From an uncultured Barnesiella sp. (lineage in GTDB: Bacteria > Bacteroidota > Bacteroidia > Bacteroidales > Barnesiellaceae): a DNA stretch of 40,453 nt. The notes under the pieces were generated by a model that saw nothing but the letters and a program-made list of their open reading frames with translations, searched no databases and was not told the origin of the DNA. Positions 1-8,564 of this stretch are shown piece by piece (positions within the stretch are counted from its first letter, which is position 1; the number at the start of each line of letters is the position of its first letter). Location: the NCBI GenBank assembly GCA_944320995.1, contig CALUJQ010000029.1, forward strand, positions 1 through 40,453, in the 5' to 3' direction. A program made the position numbers and the translations under genes.

Positions 1-121
1 TGAACTGCGCCACCGTCCCGTTGATTGTAACCCGTCCCATGATGGGGACAATTCCGTTCTTCTCCTTGCTGCCGTTCACATAGAACAGCATGCGAAATGT
101 GCTCCTTGTCATACTCGTCAT
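1..121 (-). CDS. Tyrosine recombinase (integrase), N-terminal fragment cut by window edge
   Basis: Forty codons are open from an ATG at 121 (a second in-frame ATG lies at 112) to the left edge, with no stop. The peptide contains FRMLFYVNGSKEKNG followed by PIMGRVTINGTVAQF. This is the pattern of the N-terminal arm-DNA-binding domain of Bacteroidetes tyrosine recombinases carried by conjugative and mobilisable elements. The catalytic domain (R-H-R-Y) would lie outside the window and cannot be checked. A TAnnTTTG box at 130-137 on the same strand puts the likely transcription start almost on the ATG, so the 112 start with a leader of about 10 nt is at least as plausible. The gene reads leftwards, so the mobile element would extend to the left and its end would lie between here and the GH20 gene. 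Confident of the family, not of the element type. Confidence 0.75.
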   Translation of the reverse strand, partial: MTSMTRSTFRMLFYVNGSKEKNGIVPIMGRVTINGTVAQF

Positions 122-129
122 TTTTTGTG

Positions 130-137
130 CAAAACTA
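130..137 (-). promoter_or_regulatory. Promoter -7 box of the integrase gene
   Basis: Reads TAGTTTTG on the minus strand, matching the Bacteroidetes -7 consensus TAnnTTTG. It lies 9 nt upstream of the first ATG. No clear TTTG -33 element is seen at the usual distance. Confidence 0.45.
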
Positions 138-376
138 TAAATCAACGAGTTAAACCTTGACAAGCAAACCTGCGCAGAACGCGGCAAACGAAGCGGCGAC
201 TGTTAAATCTGCACTTTCTGCGGGTAACGATTAGGAAACCGTTCTCCTGCCGCAATCCGCTTTGAAACGCTTTTCAGCCCTCTGCCCAACTTCCGTGATT
301 TTCTCCTAACTGCTTAATCTTCAATTTCAAATTCGCATTTCTGCCGATTTTCGGCGGATATTCCATAGATTTTCCG

Positions 377-384
377 TAATTTTG
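377..384 (+). promoter_or_regulatory. Promoter -7 box of the GH20 gene
   Basis: TAATTTTG matches TAnnTTTG, and the predicted start of transcription is about 60 nt before the ATG at 453. No good -33 TTTG is visible. Confidence 0.45.
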
Positions 385-452
385 TCTTTGGTGAATAATA
401 TTGCTGCTTCTATTCACCTTGTAATACATAATCATCACATTATATCATTAAC

Positions 453-2690
453 ATGAAAAACAAAGCATTCATGAGCAAACACAGCTCCTTGTTAAGAATG
501 GCATTGGCGCTTATTTTTGTAGCGAGTGACTACTGTTCTGCCTTTGCGTCAACCGAAATCAACCTTATCCCGAAACCCATTCGTATGGAACAAACGTCGG
601 GCTGTTTCCAACTCACCGCAAAATCGACAATCAGTTACGACGCCACCCTTCGAGATCAAGCCGAATATCTGCAACAAGTGTTAAACCAATCCACCGGATG
701 GGAGTTAGCATTGAAAGAAGATGCCCGCAAAGCAACCATTCACCTTTCGTTAAATTCCGAAGCGAGAATCCAACCCGAAGGTTATCTTTTATCTGTAACA
801 CCCAAAGGAGTCACTATCGAAGGGAAAGACAAAGGTGGCATTTTTTACGGCATACAGACACTGCTCCAACTCTTCCCTCCCGAGATTTATAGTGACAAGC
901 GACAACGCAATATAGCGTGGACAGCCCCGGCCGTATCGATATACGATGCACCCAATCGGCCGTGGCGGGGTATGATGCTCGATGTAGCGCGATATTTCTA
1001 TGACAAAGAGTTTGTAAAAAAATACATCGACATGATGGCCATGTACAAACTCAATAAATTACAACTGCACCTCATCGACGACTCGGGCTGGCGGCTCGAA
1101 ATCAAGAAATATCCCCGATTGACCGAAGTAGGTGCATGGGCCGGTACCGACCAACACCGATTAGGTGGCTTCTATACCCAAGAGGAAATCAAAGAGATGA
1201 TAGCCTATGGCGCCGTACGCAATGTAGAGATCATTCCCGAAATCGAATTCCCGGCACACATCCTTTCGGCCATAGTCGCCTACCCATGGCTCAGTTGCAC
1301 GGGGTTGCAGCACGAAGTCCCCACACAGCACTTTATCAGTAAAGATTTGCTCTGCGCCGGGAAAGAGAGCTCCATTCAATTCCTGCGCGATGTATTGGAA
1401 GAGACCGTCGAGCTATTCCCAAGTTCCTATATCAATATCGGAGGCGATGAAGCAAATTATACCCGATGGGAATCTTGCCCCTATTGCCAAGCAGTCATCA
1501 AGCGTGAAGGATTGAAAGAGGCATCGGAACTGCAAGGCTACTTAACCAATATTGTCGCCGAAATGATGAAAGGGAAAAATCGTACCGTCGTCGGTTGGGA
1601 GGAAATTCTCATGCGGGGAGAGGTGAGAACTCCGGTAGTAGGAGTCTTCTGGCACAATGTCGCCGATACCATTCTCGCCACTCGCACAGGCCACAAGGCA
1701 ATTTTGACACCAGCCACACACATGTATTTCGATTTCCCCGAAAGCCAAACTCCCGGCGAAGTGAAAGCCGCAACATGGATGCCCCCGATCTCACTCGAGA
1801 AGTGTTATGGCATGGAGGTAAACGATTACTCTCCCGAATCGACGGTTATCGGGGTACAAGGGTGTTTTTGGAGCGACCAGTTTATCCACGGGACAATCCT
1901 GCAAGAGATAGATTACCTTAACGAAAACCGCTCGGAAAATTATGCCGAATATTTCACATTCCCCCGCCTGTTGGCCTTATCGGAGATAGCATGGACCGCC
2001 CGCTCTGCCCGCAACTATCCCGATTTCTGCCAACGGCTGAGCAGCCACTTCCCCCGGCTCGACTTCAAAAATTGCCACTACCGTGTGCCCGAGCCCCGTA
2101 TTGAACAAATGGAATCTACGCCCGACGGAACATTGAAATTTACCCTCTCCACCCCCGTTGCCGGAGCTCAAATACATTATACGACCGACGGCTCTTACCC
2201 CTCCGTACACTCTCCGCTTTATACCGGACCGGTAGAGGTCATCGACAAAAGCGACTTTCATGCCATTACCGTCGTAAATCCCCGTCACTATTCACTCCCC
2301 ATCTATTTCGCGCCCGATTACTCGGCTTACAAACAGTATGGTATTTACACGACCGAGTGGAAACCGCTGATTATACAGCCACACATGGTACCTTGGAAAT
2401 TTGAATGTACGGGAAAAATCTCGGGGAACGGCAATTACACCATATCGTTCATTCCTACCAAAGGCGAAAGTTCATTGAAACTGGGGAAATTGAAACTCTA
2501 TAAACGGGACGAATTGCTCACCGAAACAACACAACCTACTGTATCCGACACACAAGCAGCCATAACGACATACAGCTTCACAGTCAACGATTTTGAAGCC
2601 GGGACTCCTTTTTATATCGAAGTAGAAGCCTGCGGGAAAGACGGGAACGACACCTCGGGTTTGGTATTCATATTGAAAAAAGAGCAATAG
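453..2690 (+). CDS. Exported GH20 beta-N-acetylhexosaminidase
   Basis: This family removes terminal N-acetylhexosamine (GlcNAc/GalNAc) from the non-reducing end of glycans by substrate-assisted catalysis. The 745-residue protein begins with a signal peptide (hydrophobic core about residues 16-32); Met7 and Met16 are alternative starts. A GH20b alpha/beta domain spans about 35-160 (LIPKPIRME to GIFYGIQTLLQL). The (beta/alpha)8 catalytic domain spans about 168-520, with RGMMLDVARYF, HLIDDSGWR and the hallmark Asp332-Glu333 pair in GGDEA. Glu333 is the expected acid/base and Asp332 orients the substrate acetamido group. A chitobiase-type C-terminal beta-domain with IHYTTDGSYPS follows at about 547-612, and the last 130 residues form a further beta-rich domain. 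No type IX secretion C-terminal signal is recognised. Periplasmic or outer-membrane-facing location is inferred. There are no SusC/SusD neighbours, so this is not a classical utilisation locus. Substrate (host mucin, chitobiose or other) cannot be told. Confidence 0.93.
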   Translation: MKNKAFMSKHSSLLRMALALIFVASDYCSAFASTEINLIPKPIRMEQTSGCFQLTAKSTISYDATLRDQAEYLQQVLNQSTGWELALKEDARKATIHLSLNSEARIQPEGYLLSVTPKGVTIEGKDKGGIFYGIQTLLQLFPPEIYSDKRQRNIAWTAPAVSIYDAPNRPWRGMMLDVARYFYDKEFVKKYIDMMAMYKLNKLQLHLIDDSGWRLEIKKYPRLTEVGAWAGTDQHRLGGFYTQEEIKEMIAYGAVRNVEIIPEIEFPAHILSAIVAYPWLSCTGLQHEVPTQHFISKDLLCAGKESSIQFLRDVLEETVELFPSSYINIGGDEANYTRWESCPYCQAVIKREGLKEASELQGYLTNIVAEMMKGKNRTVVGWEEILMRGEVRTPVVGVFWHNVADTILATRTGHKAILTPATHMYFDFPESQTPGEVKAATWMPPISLEKCYGMEVNDYSPESTVIGVQGCFWSDQFIHGTILQEIDYLNENRSENYAEYFTFPRLLALSEIAWTARSARNYPDFCQRLSSHFPRLDFKNCHYRVPEPRIEQMESTPDGTLKFTLSTPVAGAQIHYTTDGSYPSVHSPLYTGPVEVIDKSDFHAITVVNPRHYSLPIYFAPDYSAYKQYGIYTTEWKPLIIQPHMVPWKFECTGKISGNGNYTISFIPTKGESSLKLGKLKLYKRDELLTETTQPTVSDTQAAITTYSFTVNDFEAGTPFYIEVEACGKDGNDTSGLVFILKKEQ

Positions 2691-2711
2691 CTCCCTTAAT
2701 TCCAATCATAC

Positions 2712-2738
2712 AAAAAGGCGGTTTAGAACCGCCTTTTT
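2712..2738 (+). terminator. Intrinsic terminator after the GH20 gene
   Basis: A 7-bp GC-rich stem (GGCGGTT/AACCGCC) with a TAG loop is flanked by A5 and T5 runs, 21 nt after the GH20 stop. The flanking runs would make it work in both directions. Confidence 0.85.
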
Positions 2739-2786
2739 GTGTTATAGAACATTCGCCCGACCCGACAAACCAATCTCAAAAAAAAC

Positions 2787-2794
2787 TACCTTTG
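2787..2794 (+). promoter_or_regulatory. Promoter -7 box of the TIR-Sel1 gene
   Basis: TACCTTTG matches TAnnTTTG and lies 49 nt before the ATG at 2844, just beyond the upstream terminator. The giant gene is therefore likely to be its own transcription unit. Confidence 0.5.
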
Positions 2795-2843
2795 TTCGTG
2801 TAGATATTATCCCCTATTCTTATTAAAAGAAAAACTCATCATT

Positions 2844-5800
2844 ATGGCAAAAGCTCGCATTTTTATCAGTTATGCCCACGAAGACAAAGAGTGGGTACTC
2901 GAAGGCCCCGGGAATATCCATTTAATCCCCCGAATCAGACGGCACACGAGTTCAGAGGCCGATTTATGGTTCGACGAAGGATTGGTCATCGGTGAAAAAT
3001 GGGACGAAGAGATTCACAATCATATCGTGCAATCGCACATTTCCATCTTGCTGATTAGCGAGAATTTCGTCTCCTCGGATTATATCGTCAACAAAGAGTT
3101 GGTTTGGATTAAAGAACAGGTTGAAAAAAACAATATGAAAATCGTTCCCCTGCTCATCGGGAACATCACCGAAAAATCGAAACGTATCATCGACTGGATA
3201 TATCAACGGCAGATACACCCCTCGGAGACCCAACCCCTTTGCAACTACCTCAACGACAAAGCGCAATGGGACCACATGATTACAAGTATTCTGAACATCA
3301 TCGATTCGAAAATAGACCAAGTGCTCGAATCGCTCCTGTTGAACGAAAGGCAACCCGGAAGCGAAGCACCATCGCCGGCTCCGGCTTCGACAGAACATAA
3401 AAGTTCCATCGGGAATATCGACAAAGAGGCACACCCCACCCACCCAACAAATCCTGCGGGAGCAAGCGGTACAAACCCGGCCATCTATCAAGAGGCAGTC
3501 AAATTATTCCGGAACCACAAATACAAAGAGGCATCCGATTTGCTGTTGAAACTAGCCGCCGCAAACAATATCGAGGCTCAACATCTTTTATGCGACATCC
3601 TCTGCAACAAAGTAAGGACCTACCAATTATGGCCCGGGATCTTAGAAACATACTTGCCTTATGCCGAAGAAAACATGGCTTTCGCACAAGTAATCGTAGG
3701 GAGAATCTACTACCGGGGGAAAATCGACAGGCGCGACTACAAAAAAGCCTTTGAATGGTTTCAGAAAGCTGCCGAGAACGGCAACTCATACGGGCAATAT
3801 CTACTAGGGAACATGTATGAAACCGGCACTTTCGTTGAGCAAAATTACGACACGGCACTCTCCTACTACAAAGCCGCTGCTGCCCAAAACAATGTCATGG
3901 CCTTGGGCGAAATGGCCTTTATGAAACAGAACGGCTATGGAGTCCCCATGGACAAAGAAGAGGCCGAAAAAGAGTATTTACAACTGGCCGAAGAGCTGGA
4001 CGACGAATGGTCCATGCTCAAAATGGCTTACATCGAAATGGAACGGAACAACCCGGAGAAAAGGTTGGAATGGATACAAAAAGCGTTGGACAAGGAGTAT
4101 ATCGATGCCTACTTCGAATTGGGCATGTTTTATCAGTTCGACGAAAAATACAACGACCTCGAAAAAGCCCAACAAGCCTATTATCAAGCCGCACAAAAAG
4201 GGAATCCCGACGGGATGAACGGGTTGGCAATCATCTATTACAACATGCCCGACAACCGAGGGAACGAGCAAGCCTTCCGCTGGTTCTCCAAATCGGCCGA
4301 CCTCGGCGACAGCCTCGGCCTATACTACTTGGCCGACATGTATGAAAACGGATACGGGACAGGGGTCAACAAACAAAAAGCATGGGAACTCTACTTAGCC
4401 TCGGCCGAGCAACGGTTCTCCCCAGCCTATCGGAAAATAGGGCAGATCATCGAAGAGGGCGATGCTCCCGAATCCTTCACCGGGAAAGCTCTCGAATACT
4501 ACAAAAAAGCTGCCGCCCGAAACGACATCGACGCTATTCACGACGTCATACGATTAATGGAGGGTAAACCCGAGGACCAAGAGGAACTATTCTCTTGGTG
4601 CAAACGGGGCGCACAACTCAACGACGGATATTGTATATGCCAATTGGGTAAATTCTTCTTCTATGGTACCGGCACCGAAATGGACGAGTTCAAAGCGATG
4701 GACTGTTTCCGCAAAGCCGAATCGATGCAAATCCCCGAAGCCTACTATTTCCTCGGGGTGGCCTATTATGAAGCCAAAGGGGTTGTCAGTCCCAATTTGC
4801 AAAAAGCCGAAGAGTATTTCCAAAAAGCCGCCGACGCAGGTTACGCCGATGCCATCAAAGCCATCGCCGAACTATATATGCAATCGGGACAAGAAAACGG
4901 ATACGAAAAAGCCATCGAATACCTGACCCATATTGCCGAAGGCGAACATGCCGACATCGCTTACGAAGGGCTTATGCGCATCGCCGTAGAAAAAATGACT
5001 TCACACGACTATGCCGACACCCAGAACAGTGAACTATACCAAAAAGCCCTTCAATTCGAAAAAGCGGGACAAGCCGCCGGCATGACGCAATCGTTGAGCG
5101 AAACGTTCCTGAAACGAGGCATAGACCTGTGCGACATCGAACAATACCAGTCGGCCATAGAGCCCCTCCTGCAAGCAGCACAAATGGGAGAAACCGACGC
5201 CTCTACACGATTGGGCGACCTCTACTTTTACGGCTACGGTGTCGAAGTCGATTACGAACAAGCCTACTATTGGTTCCTCAACGCCGCACAAAAAGGCAAT
5301 GCCTATGCACAATATTCCGTTGCTTTCATGTACATGAGAGGACTTTTCGTCAAACAGGAAGAAAGCCAAGTAATCAAATGGATGAAACTGGCCGCCGAGA
5401 ACGGGAATGTCTCGGCTCAGAAACTCATGGGAGACTACTATTACTATGGCTCCTTCGGCTGTCAAAAAGACATGAGGGAAACCATAAAATGGTACGAAAT
5501 GGGAGCTAAAAACAACAATCCAGAGTGCATATTGAGATTAGGTCTCATCTACGAGGAAGGCGACGGAGTACAAAAAAATATACTGAAAGCCGCCGACTGG
5601 TATCAGCGAGGAGCGAAAGCCGGAATCCCGTCATGTCTCTACAACTTGGGGAAACTCATCATCAACAAGGAGATCGCAGGCGAAGAACAAAAAGGATTCA
5701 GCCTCATACAACAAGCTGCCGAAGAAGGATACTCCTTCGCTCAAAACTACATGGGTAAAGCCTATCGGTTCGGTTGGATGGTCAATATCAATCCCGTAAG

Positions 5801-8525
5801 AGCCACCAACTGGTTTACCAAAGCGGCCGAGCAAGGATTATCCGATGCCATGTGCAACTTGGGCGACATGTATTCCCACGAAGACGGTTTGACCACCAAC
5901 TACGAAAAAGCACTCTATTGGTATGAAAAGGCCGCCGAAGATAAACACCAACGGGCTTTAACAGAAATCGGCGATATGTATTACTCGGGCAAAGGTGTGC
6001 CGCAAGACTACCCGAAAGCCATGGAATATTATCAAAGAGCCTGCGAAGAGGGATACCCCTACGCATTCTACTCATTAGGATTCATGTACTTGAAAGGACA
6101 AGGGACTGCACCTGACAAAGAAAAGGCCATGGAGTACCTCAGCCAAGCGGCCGCCATGGGTAATGAAAGCGCATTCCAATTGTTGAACCGGATTGACCAC
6201 GAGGAAGAAGAGGAGGAAGAAAAAGATATAGACCCCTTCGCCCGACAAGCCTATGCAGATGCCCAGCAGGCGCTCGAAGCCAAAGAGACAGAACGGTATG
6301 TCAACCTGCTGATACAAGCGGCCAACTTGGGTTACACTCAGGCCATGAACGACTTGGGCGACCTCTACTTCAACGGTGAACTGGTACCCAAAGAGATGGC
6401 CAAATCCTATAACTATTTCTTAAAAGCCTCTCAAAACGGTTCGGGATACGGCTCATACAGTTGCGGATTTATACTTATGCGAGGTTCTTCGGACGTCCCC
6501 CGGGACATCGAAAAGAGCCTATCCATGTTCCAACTGGCTGTTGAACAAAATTACAAGGCGGCAACTCGCGATCTGGCCCGGTATTATTATTCCGAAAACA
6601 CCGAAGAGGGGCATCGCAAAGCATTGGACTACTTCCTGCAATACACCGAATATCGGCCCAAAGATCCCGATGCCCTGCTCCATATCGGACTTATCTACGA
6701 AACAGGAATCGGAGTCCCCAAAAATATCGACCTTGCCCGCAAATATTACGAACGGGCCGCCGAAGAAGACGAGACGGGCATGGCATACAACTTCCTTGGC
6801 GGGACATTCATGGTAGCCGAGGAGACCGAAAGCAACGAACGCAAAGCCGTGGAATACTTCCAAAAAGCAATCGAGTTGGGAAATGCCGACGCCATGATTC
6901 GGATATGTTTCTACCTGCACAATGGCAGAGGCGGATTAAAGCCCAACATTCACAAAGAGATCGAACTGCTCACCAATGCATCGAAACAGGGATACCACGA
7001 CGCCACCTATCGGTTGGGAAGGCTCTATGAGGAGGGAGAAAGCGGTATCGCCCGAAACATGGAGCTGGCCATCAAATATTTCCAGCAAGCGGCCGACAAC
7101 GGAGTTCTCGCCGCAATCAACAAAATCGGAGAGCTATACCTCTTCGGGGAAGTTATACCGGCCAATCTGTCCAAAGCCATAGCCTACTTCAATTCGGCTT
7201 CGGAAAAAGGCTACGGACGATCCTCCTACTGGCTGGGACGACTGCACTCCGGCGGTATCGGGCAGCTCGAAAAAGATACCCAAAAGGCAATAGCCTATTA
7301 CCAAAGGGCCATCGAACAAGGCTATGAAGATGCACAAGAATGGCTGGACCAACTTCAAAAAAACCTTGTTGACGAAAACGTTGCTAACATAGAAATTCCA
7401 CAAGGCAAAACCGACGATGAATTGTATCAAGATGCCAAAGAGGCCTTAAACAAAACACAGTTCAAGACGGCCTATGCCTATTTCTCCCATTTAGCGCAAA
7501 AAGGCTATGCCGAGGCGTTCAACTCTTTGGGCGACATGTATTTCTATGGTCAAGGCGTTGTACACGACCAAACTCAGGCCTTGGAACATTACAAAAAAGC
7601 CGCCGAACTCGACAGCGCCTACGGATACTTCAACGCCGGGTATCTTTATTGGACCGGGCCCAAAGAGATTCAAGACCCCAAACTGGCCTTACAATACTTG
7701 AAACAGGCTGCCCAAATGGGATATACCTACGCTTTGGGATTCATCGGCGATATTTACCGAATAGGCCCGGAAGATATTATCGACTATGCCGAAGCAAAAC
7801 GATACTATAAAAAGGGTATCGACATCGAAGAAGTCAATGCGATAAAAGGCATGGCTATTCTCTACCTGCTGGGACAAGGAGTGACCCAAAACAACGCAAT
7901 GGGAGCCTTCTACCTGAGAAAAGCAGCCGATAAAGGCAACGTATGGAGCATGTACAACTTGGGCCGCCTATATTATTATGGCGACGGAATACCCCAAAAT
8001 TCGAGCATGGCCTTGGATTATTTACAAAAAGCCTACGACGCAAACTATCCCGAAGCGTGCAGTTTGTTGGGATTGCTCTACGAACGGGGTGACGGTACGG
8101 CAAAAAACATAGAATTGGCCAACAAATTATATCGGAGAGGGGTTGATTTGGGCGATAGCGAATCGATGCGCTACCTTGCCTACAATTACCTTACGGGAGA
8201 GGGCCTACCCAAAGATTACAAGCAGGCGAAAAATCTGTTTACACAAGCGGTCGAAAAGGGGAATGCTCCCGCCCGTATAGATCTGGCCCGAATCATATTC
8301 CACGGTTGGGGCACGGAAGTAAACCCGCAAGAGGCGTTCGATATTTTGGAACCATGCTTAAACGAAGGGTATGGAAGAGCCTATATGCTATTGGGCGAAG
8401 TTTTCGAGAAGGGACTCGGGGTCAAGAAAGATTATCGACAGGCCAAAGAACAATATCAAAAGGCTCTCGAATTGGGGTACGCCCCTGCTCAAGAGGCTCT
8501 CGATCGATTGGACAAATTCTGCTGA
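2844..8525 (+). CDS. Giant TIR-domain protein with about 40 Sel1-like repeats
   Basis: The product has 1893 residues and no signal peptide or membrane segment, so it is probably cytoplasmic. Residues 1-~125 are a TIR_2-type fold: ARIFISYAHED (strand A), LWFDEGL with Trp42/Asp44, SILLISENFVSS, and Glu85 in NKEL, where NADase TIR domains carry their catalytic glutamate. A Pro/Ser/Thr-rich linker (about 165-212) leads to a solenoid of Sel1-like repeats (about 36 residues, pattern A..YY..AA..G...A...LG..Y..G) running to the C-terminus. Two linkers, an acidic Glu-rich one near 1119-1130 and one near 1500-1525, divide the array. TIR domains in bacteria act as NAD-consuming effectors or as assembly modules, and Sel1 repeats bind proteins. 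A sensor-effector role (stress or phage response) is inference. It is flanked by its own promoter box and terminator and has no recognisable partner gene. Start chosen at the only Met before the TIR strand. Confidence 0.9.
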   Translation: MAKARIFISYAHEDKEWVLEGPGNIHLIPRIRRHTSSEADLWFDEGLVIGEKWDEEIHNHIVQSHISILLISENFVSSDYIVNKELVWIKEQVEKNNMKIVPLLIGNITEKSKRIIDWIYQRQIHPSETQPLCNYLNDKAQWDHMITSILNIIDSKIDQVLESLLLNERQPGSEAPSPAPASTEHKSSIGNIDKEAHPTHPTNPAGASGTNPAIYQEAVKLFRNHKYKEASDLLLKLAAANNIEAQHLLCDILCNKVRTYQLWPGILETYLPYAEENMAFAQVIVGRIYYRGKIDRRDYKKAFEWFQKAAENGNSYGQYLLGNMYETGTFVEQNYDTALSYYKAAAAQNNVMALGEMAFMKQNGYGVPMDKEEAEKEYLQLAEELDDEWSMLKMAYIEMERNNPEKRLEWIQKALDKEYIDAYFELGMFYQFDEKYNDLEKAQQAYYQAAQKGNPDGMNGLAIIYYNMPDNRGNEQAFRWFSKSADLGDSLGLYYLADMYENGYGTGVNKQKAWELYLASAEQRFSPAYRKIGQIIEEGDAPESFTGKALEYYKKAAARNDIDAIHDVIRLMEGKPEDQEELFSWCKRGAQLNDGYCICQLGKFFFYGTGTEMDEFKAMDCFRKAESMQIPEAYYFLGVAYYEAKGVVSPNLQKAEEYFQKAADAGYADAIKAIAELYMQSGQENGYEKAIEYLTHIAEGEHADIAYEGLMRIAVEKMTSHDYADTQNSELYQKALQFEKAGQAAGMTQSLSETFLKRGIDLCDIEQYQSAIEPLLQAAQMGETDASTRLGDLYFYGYGVEVDYEQAYYWFLNAAQKGNAYAQYSVAFMYMRGLFVKQEESQVIKWMKLAAENGNVSAQKLMGDYYYYGSFGCQKDMRETIKWYEMGAKNNNPECILRLGLIYEEGDGVQKNILKAADWYQRGAKAGIPSCLYNLGKLIINKEIAGEEQKGFSLIQQAAEEGYSFAQNYMGKAYRFGWMVNINPVRATNWFTKAAEQGLSDAMCNLGDMYSHEDGLTTNYEKALYWYEKAAEDKHQRALTEIGDMYYSGKGVPQDYPKAMEYYQRACEEGYPYAFYSLGFMYLKGQGTAPDKEKAMEYLSQAAAMGNESAFQLLNRIDHEEEEEEEKDIDPFARQAYADAQQALEAKETERYVNLLIQAANLGYTQAMNDLGDLYFNGELVPKEMAKSYNYFLKASQNGSGYGSYSCGFILMRGSSDVPRDIEKSLSMFQLAVEQNYKAATRDLARYYYSENTEEGHRKALDYFLQYTEYRPKDPDALLHIGLIYETGIGVPKNIDLARKYYERAAEEDETGMAYNFLGGTFMVAEETESNERKAVEYFQKAIELGNADAMIRICFYLHNGRGGLKPNIHKEIELLTNASKQGYHDATYRLGRLYEEGESGIARNMELAIKYFQQAADNGVLAAINKIGELYLFGEVIPANLSKAIAYFNSASEKGYGRSSYWLGRLHSGGIGQLEKDTQKAIAYYQRAIEQGYEDAQEWLDQLQKNLVDENVANIEIPQGKTDDELYQDAKEALNKTQFKTAYAYFSHLAQKGYAEAFNSLGDMYFYGQGVVHDQTQALEHYKKAAELDSAYGYFNAGYLYWTGPKEIQDPKLALQYLKQAAQMGYTYALGFIGDIYRIGPEDIIDYAEAKRYYKKGIDIEEVNAIKGMAILYLLGQGVTQNNAMGAFYLRKAADKGNVWSMYNLGRLYYYGDGIPQNSSMALDYLQKAYDANYPEACSLLGLLYERGDGTAKNIELANKLYRRGVDLGDSESMRYLAYNYLTGEGLPKDYKQAKNLFTQAVEKGNAPARIDLARIIFHGWGTEVNPQEAFDILEPCLNEGYGRAYMLLGEVFEKGLGVKKDYRQAKEQYQKALELGYAPAQEALDRLDKFC

Positions 8526-8532
8526 CAAGACT

Positions 8533-8564
8533 AAAAAAGGCGAGGATTTTTCCTCGCCTTTTTT
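8533..8564. terminator. Bidirectional terminator between TIR-Sel1 and DUF389 genes
   Basis: A perfect 10-bp stem (AAGGCGAGGA/TCCTCGCCTT) with a TTTT loop is flanked by A6 and T6. It sits between two convergent genes and overlaps the stop codon of the minus-strand gene at 8563-8565. Confidence 0.88.

Larger units (their letters stand above)
122..452. other. 331-nt intergenic region, possible mobile-element boundary
   Basis: This region separates the leftward integrase from the rightward GH20 gene. It holds both promoters and a short perfect hairpin (GCCGA-TTT-TCGGC, 343-355). No ORF of note, no obvious target-site duplication and no tRNA are seen. If the integrase belongs to an integrated element, the junction with the chromosome should be here, but no att core can be named without the other end. 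Confidence 0.4.

Noticed and set aside
453..2690. GH20 gene as part of a polysaccharide utilisation locus
   Set aside because: No SusC/SusD pair, sensor or other degradative genes are adjacent. It is also far from the GH2 gene.
2844..8525. TIR-Sel1 gene as a member of a multi-gene defence island
   Set aside because: The neighbours are a glycosidase and a DUF389 membrane protein separated by terminators; no restriction, CBASS, Thoeris or toxin genes are present. It is kept only as a stand-alone candidate.
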